From assembly GCA_013361975.1 (NCBI GenBank), contig JABFXB010000316.1, forward strand, positions 1 through 5,895: a stretch of 5,895 bases of DNA, read 5' to 3'. Shown in pieces: positions 1-5,391 of this stretch. The notes beneath the pieces are model-generated. The model was given only the letters and a program-made list of their open reading frames with translations, was not told the origin of the DNA and did no database searches. The first letter of the stretch is position 1. The number at the start of each line of letters is the position of its first letter. Origin of the DNA: Dermatophilaceae bacterium (GTDB lineage Bacteria > Actinomycetota > Actinomycetes > Actinomycetales > Dermatophilaceae). Made by a program: the position numbers and the translations under genes.

Positions 1-300
1 GTCGTCATCTCGGGCTCGGCCGTCAACCTCGGCCAGCAGAACATGACCGTCCAGATCGCCGCCCAGGCCGACCCCAACGCCACGACGAAGCCCACCGGCT
101 CCGAGGTGCAGCTCGGCCCGCGCGAGCAGGTCAGCCTTGCCACCAAGGGCCTGCAGCTGACCGGCGTCAACGCCAAGCCCGGCGGCATCGTCGCCGTCAC
201 CGTCACGTCGAGCTCCGGTGGCACCGCGGTGGTCAAGGTCCCCGTCCTCCCCGCCACCGGCTACTACGCCACGGTCACCCCGGCGCCCACCGGCGCCTGA
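1..300 (+). CDS. C-terminal fragment of a secreted or lipoprotein-like protein (5' end outside window)
   Basis: The reading frame is open from base 1 to a TGA at 298-300 and gives 99 residues; the ATG at 43 is internal, because the frame continues upstream without a stop. The fragment is rich in Val, Thr, Ala and Gly, has no membrane segment, and alternates short hydrophobic strands with polar turns, as expected for a beta-sandwich. It ends in the pattern VVKVPVLPATGYYATVTP. This resembles the C-terminal half of small actinobacterial lipoproteins with a PCu(A)C/DUF461-like fold, where a VPV.....YY segment closes the last strand. The signal peptide and lipobox would lie upstream, so neither export nor fold can be confirmed here. 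The gene converges on the response regulator gene and is followed by a strong hairpin. I am confident that it codes, and only tentative about the family. Confidence 0.75.
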   Translation, partial: VVISGSAVNLGQQNMTVQIAAQADPNATTKPTGSEVQLGPREQVSLATKGLQLTGVNAKPGGIVAVTVTSSSGGTAVVKVPVLPATGYYATVTPAPTGA

Positions 301-352
301 CCGGCACCGCGCCCGCGCCCGGGCTGCTCGAGCGACACCCAGCACGTACGCG

Positions 353-384
353 AGGAGGGGCCCACCGCGCGGTGGGCCCCTCCT
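353..384. terminator. Bidirectional transcription terminator hairpin between convergent genes
   Basis: A perfect 15-bp inverted repeat, AGGAGGGGCCCACCG (353-367) and CGGTGGGCCCCTCCT (370-384), has a 2-nt centre, so the folded loop would be 4 nt. It sits 52 bp after the stop of the left-edge gene and 70 bp from the stop of the response regulator gene, which converges on it. There is no clear U-tract on either strand, which is common in high-GC actinobacteria. The rest of the 301-454 gap shows nothing else I can identify. Confidence 0.75.
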
Positions 385-454
385 GTCGTCCGGAGTCGTC
401 GTGCCGGGTTGTCGTCCGACACGTCCTGTGCGAGTCCTGGGAAAGTCCGCTCGC

Positions 455-1138
455 TCAGCTCGCCTCGAACTTGTAGCCGAGCCCGCGCACGGTGACGATG
501 TGCACCGGGTTGCTCGGGTCGGGCTCGATCTTGGCCCGCAGGCGCTTGACGTGGACGTCGAGGGTCTTGGTGTCGCCGACGTAGTCGCTGCCCCACACCC
601 GGTCGATCAGCTGCATCCGGGTGAGCACGCGGCCCGAGTTGCGCAGCAGCATCTCCAGCAGCTCGAACTCCTTGAGCGGCAGCGACGCCGAGCGGCCGTC
701 GACGCTCACGGTGTGGCGCTCGACGTCCATGCGGACCGGCCCCGACTCGAGCGTCGAGGGCAGCAGGTCCTCGGGCTCGGCCAGGCGGCGCAGCACCGCC
801 TTGACCCGCGCGAGCAGCTCCCGGCTCGAGTAGGGCTTGGTGACGTAGTCGTCGGCGCCGATCTCGAGCCCCACGACCTTGTCGATCTCGCTGTCCTTGG
901 CCGTCAGCATGATGACCGGCACCGACGAGCGCTGCCGCAGGGCGCGGCACACGTCCACACCGGAGAGCCCGGGGAGCATGAGGTCGAGCAGGACGAGGTC
1001 GGCGCCGTTCTTGTCGAACTCCGCCAGGCCGTCGGGCCCGGTCTCGGCCACGGCGACGTCGTAGCCCTCCTTCTTGAGCAGGTAGGAGAGCGGGTCGGAG
1101 AACGACACCTCGTCCTCGACGATCAGGATGCGACTCAA
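455..1138 (-). CDS. regX3: Response regulator RegX3/PhoP (OmpR family), phosphate two-component system
   Basis: This is a 227-residue DNA-binding response regulator, the same length as M. tuberculosis RegX3. It takes phosphate from the kinase encoded just upstream and controls phosphate-starvation genes. The receiver domain (about 2-115) begins SRILIVEDE, with acidic pocket E8/D9, phosphoacceptor D52 in LVLLDLMLPG, switch residues T79 and Y98, and K101 in VTKP. The OmpR-type winged helix (about 130-225) carries LPLKEFELLEMLL, the RVWG segment, a recognition helix around TLDVHVKRLRAKIE and the closing VRGLGYKFE. The start is a TTG at 1136-1138: it gives the canonical N-terminus and is preceded by GAGAGG (1145-1150) at 6-nt spacing. 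The frame stays open upstream, but that extension overlaps the kinase gene and is low-complexity Pro/Arg. The gene lies 55 nt downstream of senX3, presumably in one transcript. Streptomyces names the orthologue phoP. Confidence 0.96.
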   Translation of the reverse strand: MSRILIVEDEVSFSDPLSYLLKKEGYDVAVAETGPDGLAEFDKNGADLVLLDLMLPGLSGVDVCRALRQRSSVPVIMLTAKDSEIDKVVGLEIGADDYVTKPYSSRELLARVKAVLRRLAEPEDLLPSTLESGPVRMDVERHTVSVDGRSASLPLKEFELLEMLLRNSGRVLTRMQLIDRVWGSDYVGDTKTLDVHVKRLRAKIEPDPSNPVHIVTVRGLGYKFEAS

Positions 1139-1144
1139 GACGGG

Positions 1145-1150
1145 CCTCTC
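1145..1150 (-). promoter_or_regulatory. Ribosome binding site that fixes the TTG start of regX3
   Basis: On the - strand the sequence reads GAGAGG-CCCGTC-TTG. The purine-rich GAGAGG is 6 nt from the TTG at 1138. No ATG or GTG in this frame lies at a position that fits the receiver-domain start, so this site decides the start codon. Confidence 0.65.
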
Positions 1151-1193
1151 AGGGTCAGGCGGCTGGCCGGCGGTGGTGGGTCGGGTTTCGGGG

Positions 1194-2516
1194 TCAGGCG
1201 TTGACGGTCGGTCCGGAACCGGCCCGGCGCTCCTCGGCCTCAGCAGAGGGCGGTGGTTCGGCGGGCTCGGCAACCGGCCCGGCGGCATACGCCCCGGGTG
1301 GGTCTGTGGACGGTGCTGCGCCAGCGGGCTCAGGCTCGGCAGGCTCGGCGGGTGGGGGCTCGATGGTCGCCTGCGCGTTGGCGGCCGGCAGCTCGATGGT
1401 GAACGTCGAGCCGCGACCCACCTCGGACCACACCGACACGTTGCCGCCGTGGTTGTCGGCGACGTGCTTGACGATGGCCAGGCCCAGCCCGGTGCCTCCG
1501 GTCGCCCGCGAGCGCGCCGTGTCGACACGGTAGAACCGCTCGAAGATGCGCTGCTGCTCGTCGGCGGGGATGCCCAGGCCCTGGTCGGTCACGGAGACCT
1601 CGATGACTCCGGGTCGGCCGCGGCGCACCTTGACGCCGACCCGGGTGCCCTTGTCGGAGTAGGCGATCGCGTTGCCGATGAGGTTGCTGATGGCCGTCGT
1701 CACGAGCTCGGCATCGCCCCACACCTCGCACCCGTCGTCGATCGCCGAGGCGAGCTCGATGCGGTTCTCCTCGGCGAGGAGGCGGCTTCGGTCGGCGGCG
1801 TCGCGGGCGCACGCGCCCACGTCGATGATGGCGGGGTCCTTGATGACGTCGGCGCCCTGCAGTCGCGACAGCTCGACGATCTCCTTGACGAGACGCGTGA
1901 GGCGCGTGGACTCCACGCTGATGCGCTTGGCGAAGCGGGCGACGGCCTCGGGGTCGTCGTGGGCGTCGAGCACCGCCTCGGCGAGCAGCGAGATGCCGCC
2001 GACCGGGGTCTTCAGCTCGTGGCTGACGTTGGCGAGGAAGTCGCGGCGGATCTCCTCGACCCGGGCCGCCTTCGACCGGTCCTCGACGAGCAGGATGACG
2101 TGGTCGCCGCGCAGGGGCGCGACGCGGGCAGCGACCACGAGCCGGCCGTCGCCGAGGCCCTTGCGCAGCACCATCTCGGCCTCGCGGATGACGCCGTCAC
2201 GACGGACCGCACGGGCGAGGTGCAGCAGCTCCGGGTGGACGAGCTCCTGGCCGCGGACGAGACCTTGGGCGACGGCCGCCGGCGAGTTGTTGACGACGCG
2301 GTCGGAGGAGTCGAGGACGATGCCGCTCGAGCGCAGGACCGCGATGACCTCACCGACGCCCGGAGGCAGTGGCGGGTCGGGGGGCGCCGGGTCGTCGGCG
2401 GCGGAGGAGCGGTCCGACAGGCGTACGGCGACCATCGCCAGGCCGCCCAGGGCGAGGCCGGCGATGCCACCGAGCGTTGCCGCGGTAGTCGGGTCCACGA
2501 CACTCAGCGTACGCAT
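1194..2516 (-). CDS. senX3: Sensor histidine kinase SenX3/PhoR, phosphate two-component system
   Basis: This membrane-anchored histidine kinase of 440 residues phosphorylates RegX3. The N-terminus has one hydrophobic stretch (about 12-32) followed by a basic segment, so it has a single membrane anchor and no extracellular sensor loop, as in mycobacterial SenX3. A PAS-like region follows (about 55-145, including GIVLDSSDRVV and GLVRGQ). The HisKA domain has FLANVSHELKTPVGG with the phosphorylated H166. The HATPase domain has its N box around N278-N282, a G1 box DQGLGI (311-316), ERFYRVD and a G2 box GTGLGL (341-346). From about residue 388 the protein becomes a Pro/Ala/Glu-rich tail that is not part of the catalytic fold. 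The start is uncertain. The ATG at 2516 has no Shine-Dalgarno sequence, and a GTG at 2498 (codon 7) would give VDPTTAATLGG, closer to the N-termini I recall for Streptomyces PhoR and fitting a leaderless transcript. The outer start is listed. Confidence 0.95.
   Translation of the reverse strand: MRTLSVVDPTTAATLGGIAGLALGGLAMVAVRLSDRSSAADDPAPPDPPLPPGVGEVIAVLRSSGIVLDSSDRVVNNSPAAVAQGLVRGQELVHPELLHLARAVRRDGVIREAEMVLRKGLGDGRLVVAARVAPLRGDHVILLVEDRSKAARVEEIRRDFLANVSHELKTPVGGISLLAEAVLDAHDDPEAVARFAKRISVESTRLTRLVKEIVELSRLQGADVIKDPAIIDVGACARDAADRSRLLAEENRIELASAIDDGCEVWGDAELVTTAISNLIGNAIAYSDKGTRVGVKVRRGRPGVIEVSVTDQGLGIPADEQQRIFERFYRVDTARSRATGGTGLGLAIVKHVADNHGGNVSVWSEVGRGSTFTIELPAANAQATIEPPPAEPAEPEPAGAAPSTDPPGAYAAGPVAEPAEPPPSAEAEERRAGSGPTVNA
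2506..2511 (-). promoter_or_regulatory. Candidate -10 element for leaderless senX3 transcription
   Basis: The - strand reads TACGCT, then 7 nt, then GTG (2498-2496). TACGCT fits the actinobacterial TANNNT -10 pattern, and 7 nt places the first transcribed base at or next to the GTG. No convincing -35 is visible 17-18 nt upstream, which is not unusual in this group. If used, the transcript cannot contain the ATG at 2516. Six bases is a short motif, so chance is a real alternative. Confidence 0.4.
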
Positions 2517-2560
2517 GCACGCGGGAGGCTCTGACCACGCACGCCCACGTCGTGCGCGGC

Positions 2561-2593
2561 GCGAACCCAGTGTTCATCTGGGCGTCCCCACGC
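2561..2593 (+). promoter_or_regulatory. PHO box (RegX3/PhoP operator) between senX3 and phoU
   Basis: GTTCATCTGGG at 2572-2582 matches every position of the Streptomyces PHO-box unit G(G/T)TCAYYYR(G/C)G. Adjacent 11-bp units on both sides (2561-2571 and 2583-2593) match only partly, about 7 and 6 of 11 by eye, as is usual for degenerate flanking units. The site is in the 265-bp divergent region between the kinase gene and phoU, the position where Streptomyces PhoP is known to bind. An AT-richer stretch, ATTAAC at 2594-2599, follows directly and could be part of the phoU-side promoter, but it is a poor -10 match. Autoregulation of both transcription units is inferred. The rest of 2517-2781 shows only a 10-bp direct repeat, ACCAGCGCCA at 2705 and 2717, with no coding signal. 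Confidence 0.6.
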
Positions 2594-2772
2594 ATTAACG
2601 AAGCCCTGCGAACCTCTGCACCACCGGGGCACGTGTCTCCCCGCGCGGTGTGCCTCCCGCGCGCCCGCGAAGTGGCAGGCTGGAGGACGACGCAGCCAGA
2701 CACGACCAGCGCCACCACCAGCGCCAGGACGGCGCGACGACCGCGCCGCCATCGGCACGACCGGCAACCGAC

Positions 2773-2778
2773 AGGAAG
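2773..2778 (+). promoter_or_regulatory. Ribosome binding site of phoU
   Basis: AGGAAG ends 3 nt before the ATG at 2782, and its AGGA core is 5 nt from the start. The same frame is open back to an ATG at 2650, but this site and the PhoU family N-terminus (MRDQFHEDLD) fix the start at 2782. Confidence 0.65.
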
Positions 2779-2781
2779 ACC

Positions 2782-3498
2782 ATGCGCGACCAGTTCCACG
2801 AGGACCTCGACACGATCTCGGACCAGCTCGTCGAGCTCACCCGCCTCGCCGGGTCCGCCATCTCCCGCGCCACCACCGCGCTCCTCGACGCCGACGTCCA
2901 CCTCGCCGAGTCGGTCATCGAGGCCGACCGCAAGCTCGACGACATCCGCATCGAGCTCGACGAGATGTCCATCGACCTCCTCGCCCGCCAGCAGCCGGTC
3001 GCGACCGACCTGCGCATCGTCGTCACGGCGATGCACATGAGCTCCGACCTCGAGCGGATGGGCGACCTCGCGCGCCACGTCGCGAAGGTGGCGCGCCTGC
3101 GCACGCCCGACTCGGCCGTGCCGCCGGAGCTGCGCTCACACATCCTCCAGATGGGGCAGGTCGCCGAGGCCATCGTCGCCAAGTGCGGCTCGATCATCGC
3201 CAGCAAGGACGTCGCTGCCGCCATCACCCTGGAGAAGGACGACGACGCGATGGACGAGCTGCACCGCCAGCTCTTCGCCGCCCTCCTCGACGAGAACACG
3301 ACGTGGTCGCGCAGCTCGATCCTCGACCTGACACTCGTCGGCCGCTACTACGAGCGGTTCGCCGACCACGCGGTCTCGGTGGCCCGCCGGGTCGTCTACC
3401 TCGTCACCGGTGAGTACGACTCCGAGGTCAGCTACGACCACGAGGACGCCGAAGACGCCGACGTGCTGGAATCCATCGAGCACGACAGCCACGCCTGA
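2782..3498 (+). CDS. phoU: Phosphate signalling accessory protein PhoU
   Basis: This 238-residue cytoplasmic protein is of normal PhoU length (PhoY in mycobacteria). PhoU proteins couple the Pst phosphate transporter to the SenX3/PhoR-type kinase and keep the regulon off when phosphate is plentiful. The sequence is all-helical with the two repeated PhoU three-helix bundles (about 1-110 and 115-210). Each has the metal-cluster signature: SSDLERMGDLARH at 87-99 and YYERFADHAVSVARR at 189-203. The start is set by the AGGA-containing ribosome binding site. The last 28 residues (211-238) form a strongly acidic tail outside the bundles. The gene is divergent from senX3-regX3 and shares the PHO-box region with it. 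No pst transporter genes are present in the window. A conserved palindrome 15 nt after the stop probably ends the transcript. Confidence 0.97.
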   Translation: MRDQFHEDLDTISDQLVELTRLAGSAISRATTALLDADVHLAESVIEADRKLDDIRIELDEMSIDLLARQQPVATDLRIVVTAMHMSSDLERMGDLARHVAKVARLRTPDSAVPPELRSHILQMGQVAEAIVAKCGSIIASKDVAAAITLEKDDDAMDELHRQLFAALLDENTTWSRSSILDLTLVGRYYERFADHAVSVARRVVYLVTGEYDSEVSYDHEDAEDADVLESIEHDSHA

Positions 3499-3513
3499 CC
3501 GGGCACCCCGTCC

Positions 3514-3555
3514 CGTGGAGGGTTGACGTCGCCTGGGCAGCGTCAACCCTCCACG
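3514..3555. repeat. 42-bp palindromic repeat, copy 1 (likely phoU terminator)
   Basis: The arms CGTGGAGGGTTGACG (3514-3528) and CGTCAACCCTCCACG (3541-3555) are perfect 15-bp inverted repeats around the 12-nt loop TCGCCTGGGCAG. The element starts 15 nt after the phoU stop. A second copy, identical at 40 of 42 positions and in the same orientation, starts exactly 1051 bp downstream. A stem this strong at the end of a gene should act as a terminator, but conservation of the loop (11 of 12 bases) points to a repeat family rather than two unrelated hairpins. Confidence 0.9.
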
Positions 3556-3570
3556 CATACGGCGGTATGC
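3555..3570. promoter_or_regulatory. Small palindrome upstream of the AbiEi-like gene, possible operator
   Basis: GCATAC-GGCG-GTATGC is a perfect 6-bp inverted repeat abutting repeat copy 1 and ending 56 bp before the start of the winged-helix gene. It has no counterpart next to repeat copy 2, so it is not part of the repeat. AbiEi-type antitoxins bind inverted repeats in their own promoters, which makes an autoregulatory operator possible. There is no direct support for binding, and 6-bp arms can arise by chance. Confidence 0.3.
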
Positions 3571-3626
3571 AGTGTGGCTGGGGACGACGACAGCGGTGAC
3601 CCTCCCGACGGCGGCAGGCTCCACTC

Positions 3627-4577
3627 ATGCGTCGAGACCTACGCGCCGTCGCCGAGTCGCAGCTCGGGCTCGTCACGCGCGCCCAGGCACTCGAGTCGGG
3701 CCTCAGCGACGCCGCGGTCCGTTGGAGGGTCGAGTCGGGTCGTTGGGTCCTGGTCCAGCGCGGCGTCTACTCGACGACACCCGGCCGCGACGACTGGCAC
3801 GCCCGGGCGCTCGCCGCGCTGCTCCGGGTCGGTGTGCCGTCAGCACTGTGCGGGCCGAGCGCCGGGTTCCTCTGGGGGCTCGTGCCGCACCCCGGGCTCG
3901 ACGTCCACGTCGTCGTCCCCGTCGACCGCCGGCCCGACACGACTCCCGGCATCGTCATCACTCGTAGCCGCCACGCCTACGAACGCACCGACGAGCGGGC
4001 CTGGCCACACCGGATCGGCATCGACCACACGGTCTTCGACCTCGCACAGGGCCAGGCGCTCGACCGCGCCGTGGCGCTCGTGGCGAAGGCCGTCGGGACG
4101 CGCCGGACCACCGTGCGCAACCTGCGCCGTGCCCTCGAGCAGCGGCCGAACCAGTCGCACCGCACGCTGCTGCTCGAGGTTCTCGCCGATGTCGCTGCCG
4201 GCACCGAGAGCCCGGCCGAGCGCCGCTTCACACGCGACGTGGAGCAGGCCCACGGCTTGCCCGCAGCGGTGCGCCAGGCCGACGGACCCGGTGGCACCCG
4301 GTGCGACAACGACTATCCGGCGTTGCGGGTCAAGGTCGAGGTGGACGGCCGCCTCGGCCATGCCGGCTGGGCGAACCAGCAGCGCGACGGCCGACGCGAC
4401 CGCCGTAACGCGGCGAGCCTCTGGCTGACGGTCCGGGTCTACTGGACCGACGTCGCCGTGACGCCGTGCCAGACCGCGCTCGAGCTCGAAGCGATCTTCC
4501 GAGGACGCGGGTGGCGGGAGTCAGCCCGCCGCTGCCGGCGCCGCGGCTGCCCGGTCGGCCGGGGCGTGGAGGGTTGA
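3627..4577 (+). CDS. AbiEi-antitoxin-like winged-helix protein with C-terminal DUF559/Vsr-like nuclease domain
   Basis: The product has 316 residues. Residues 5-50 form an AbiEi-type winged helix (LVTRAQALESGLSDAAVRW, then VQRGVYSTTP with the RGVY turn typical of the family). Residues 55-190 are the middle domain, including DHTVFDLAQ. Residues 194-296 resemble the DUF559/very-short-patch-repair PD-(D/E)XK fold: SPAE with E198, D227 in CDNDYP, E238 and D240 in KVEVDGR, H245, and the basic stretch RDGRRDRRN. The core acidic residues look retained, so the nuclease may be active. Such genes are common singletons in actinobacteria. They are often labelled type IV antitoxin, but no AbiEii-type toxin is adjacent, and the true role is unknown to me; defence or DNA repair are possible. 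No good ribosome binding site precedes the ATG; CAGGCT lies 6 nt before it and weakly resembles a -10. The C-terminus runs into an Arg-rich tail and uses a TGA inside repeat copy 2. Confidence 0.85.
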   Translation: MRRDLRAVAESQLGLVTRAQALESGLSDAAVRWRVESGRWVLVQRGVYSTTPGRDDWHARALAALLRVGVPSALCGPSAGFLWGLVPHPGLDVHVVVPVDRRPDTTPGIVITRSRHAYERTDERAWPHRIGIDHTVFDLAQGQALDRAVALVAKAVGTRRTTVRNLRRALEQRPNQSHRTLLLEVLADVAAGTESPAERRFTRDVEQAHGLPAAVRQADGPGGTRCDNDYPALRVKVEVDGRLGHAGWANQQRDGRRDRRNAASLWLTVRVYWTDVAVTPCQTALELEAIFRGRGWRESARRCRRRGCPVGRGVEG

Positions 4578-4606
4578 CGTCGCCAGGGCAGCGTCAATCC
4601 TCCACG
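4565..4606. repeat. 42-bp palindromic repeat, copy 2 (likely gpmA terminator)
   Basis: The arms CGTGGAGGGTTGACG (4565-4579) and CGTCAATCCTCCACG (4592-4606) enclose the 12-nt loop TCGCCAGGGCAG. It differs from copy 1 only at 4585 (A for T, in the loop) and 4598 (T for C, leaving a G-T wobble in the stem). The left arm overlaps the end of the AbiEi-like gene and contains its TGA at 4575-4577. The element lies 17 nt beyond the gpmA stop, so it can terminate transcription from both convergent genes. Confidence 0.9.
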
Positions 4607-4623
4607 GGCCAGCTGCGAAAGAG

Positions 4624-5367
4624 TCAGCGGCCCTGGTTGGCGACGGCCTCCGCCGCGGCCTTGGCAGCCTCGGGGTCGAGGTAGCGCCCGCCCCGGGTGA
4701 CCGGACGGAACTGCTCGTCGAGCTCGTAGACGAGCGGCATGCCGGTGGGGATGTTGAGGCCGGCGATGTCGTCGTCGGAGATCTCGTCGAGCGTCTTGAC
4801 CAGGGCCCGCAGCGAGTTGCCGTGGGCGGCGACCATCACCGTGAGGCCGTCGGCGAGGTCGTTCTGGATCTCGTTCTCCCAGTAGGGCATCAGGCGCGCC
4901 ACGACGTCCTTGAGGCACTCGGTCGCAGGCATCGCCGGGCCGAGGCCGGCATAGCGGGCGTCGCCGTGCTGCGAGAACTCGTCGTCCTGGTCGATGGGCG
5001 GCGGCGGCACGTCGTAGGAGCGGCGCCACAGCATGAACTGCTCCTCGCCGAACTGCTCGAGGGTCTGCTTCTTGTCCTTGCCCTGCAGCGCGCCGTAGTG
5101 CCGCTCGTTGAGGCGCCAGTCGCGCTTGACCGGGATCCAGTGCCGGTCGGCGGCGTCGAGCGAGAGGTTCGCCGTCGTGATGGCCCGGCGCAGCAGCGAG
5201 GTGTGCACGATGTCGGGCAGGATGCCGGCCTCCTTGAGCTGCCTGCCGGCGCTGACGCCCTCGGCGCGGCCCTTGTCGGTGAGGTCGACGTCGACCCACC
5301 CGGTGAAGAGGTTCTTGGCGTTCCAGTCGCTTTCGCCGTGGCGGACGAGGACGAGCGTGTAGGTCAT
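4624..5367 (-). CDS. gpmA: 2,3-bisphosphoglycerate-dependent phosphoglycerate mutase
   Basis: This glycolytic/gluconeogenic cytosolic enzyme interconverts 3- and 2-phosphoglycerate through a phosphohistidine intermediate. At 247 residues it is the usual length for the cofactor-dependent histidine phosphatase superfamily enzyme. The active site is complete: LVRHGESDWN with nucleophile H10, FTGWVDVDLTDKG (21-33), TSLLRRAITTA with R60, LNERHYGALQGKDK with E88, and the second catalytic histidine H182 in VAAHGNSLR. The long insert with RRSYDVPPPPID, and the C-terminal tail, separate it from shorter phosphatases of the superfamily. The ATG at 5365-5367 gives the standard MTYTLVLVRHGES start. The gene follows the YbjN-family gene by 24 bp on the same strand, so it may be cotranscribed, although a -10-like TAGGCT 7 nt before the ATG suggests its own leaderless promoter. 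M. tuberculosis names the orthologue gpm1, next to senX3. Confidence 0.98.
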   Translation of the reverse strand: MTYTLVLVRHGESDWNAKNLFTGWVDVDLTDKGRAEGVSAGRQLKEAGILPDIVHTSLLRRAITTANLSLDAADRHWIPVKRDWRLNERHYGALQGKDKKQTLEQFGEEQFMLWRRSYDVPPPPIDQDDEFSQHGDARYAGLGPAMPATECLKDVVARLMPYWENEIQNDLADGLTVMVAAHGNSLRALVKTLDEISDDDIAGLNIPTGMPLVYELDEQFRPVTRGGRYLDPEAAKAAAEAVANQGR

Positions 5368-5374
5368 GGCCGCC

Positions 5375-5380
5375 AGCCTA
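5375..5380 (-). promoter_or_regulatory. Candidate -10 element for leaderless gpmA transcription
   Basis: The - strand reads TAGGCT, then 7 nt (GGCGGCC), then ATG. TAGGCT fits TANNNT and is a frequent actinobacterial -10. The spacing would start the transcript at the ATG itself, and no purine-rich ribosome binding site lies at a normal distance. The -35 region would fall inside the end of the upstream YbjN-family gene and shows no TTGACA-like match. Confidence 0.45.
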
Positions 5381-5391
5381 GCGACGGCCGG

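Noticed and set aside
1139..1193. MIRU-like repeats between senX3 and regX3, as known in M. tuberculosis
   Set aside because: The gap is only 55 nt. I see just a 10-bp direct repeat, GGGTCAGGCG at 1152 and 1191, which is too short to be a MIRU element.
218..1204. Long open frame on the + strand opposite regX3
   Set aside because: It is antisense to a clear response regulator and its His/Arg/Ala-rich translation shows no domain; GC-rich codons leave the opposite strand free of stops.
1139..1528. N-terminal extension of regX3 to an ATG at 1528
   Set aside because: The extension overlaps senX3 out of frame, is Pro/Arg-rich, and precedes a canonical receiver-domain start with its own ribosome binding site.
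1128..2534. 468-codon open frame on the + strand opposite senX3
   Set aside because: Its translation mirrors the kinase reading frame, with low-complexity Asp/Val/Gly/Arg content and no recognisable motif.
3514..3555. CRISPR repeat
   Set aside because: There are only two copies, 1051 bp apart, separated by a gene, with no regularly spaced array.
3514..4606. Insertion sequence with terminal inverted repeats
   Set aside because: The enclosed gene has no transposase motif, the repeats are each palindromic and in the same orientation rather than a terminal inverted pair, and I could find no target-site duplication outside them.
4439..5299. 286-codon open frame on the - strand overlapping gpmA and both sides of repeat copy 2
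   Set aside because: It is a shifted-frame shadow of gpmA on the same strand; the true frame has the full mutase active site.
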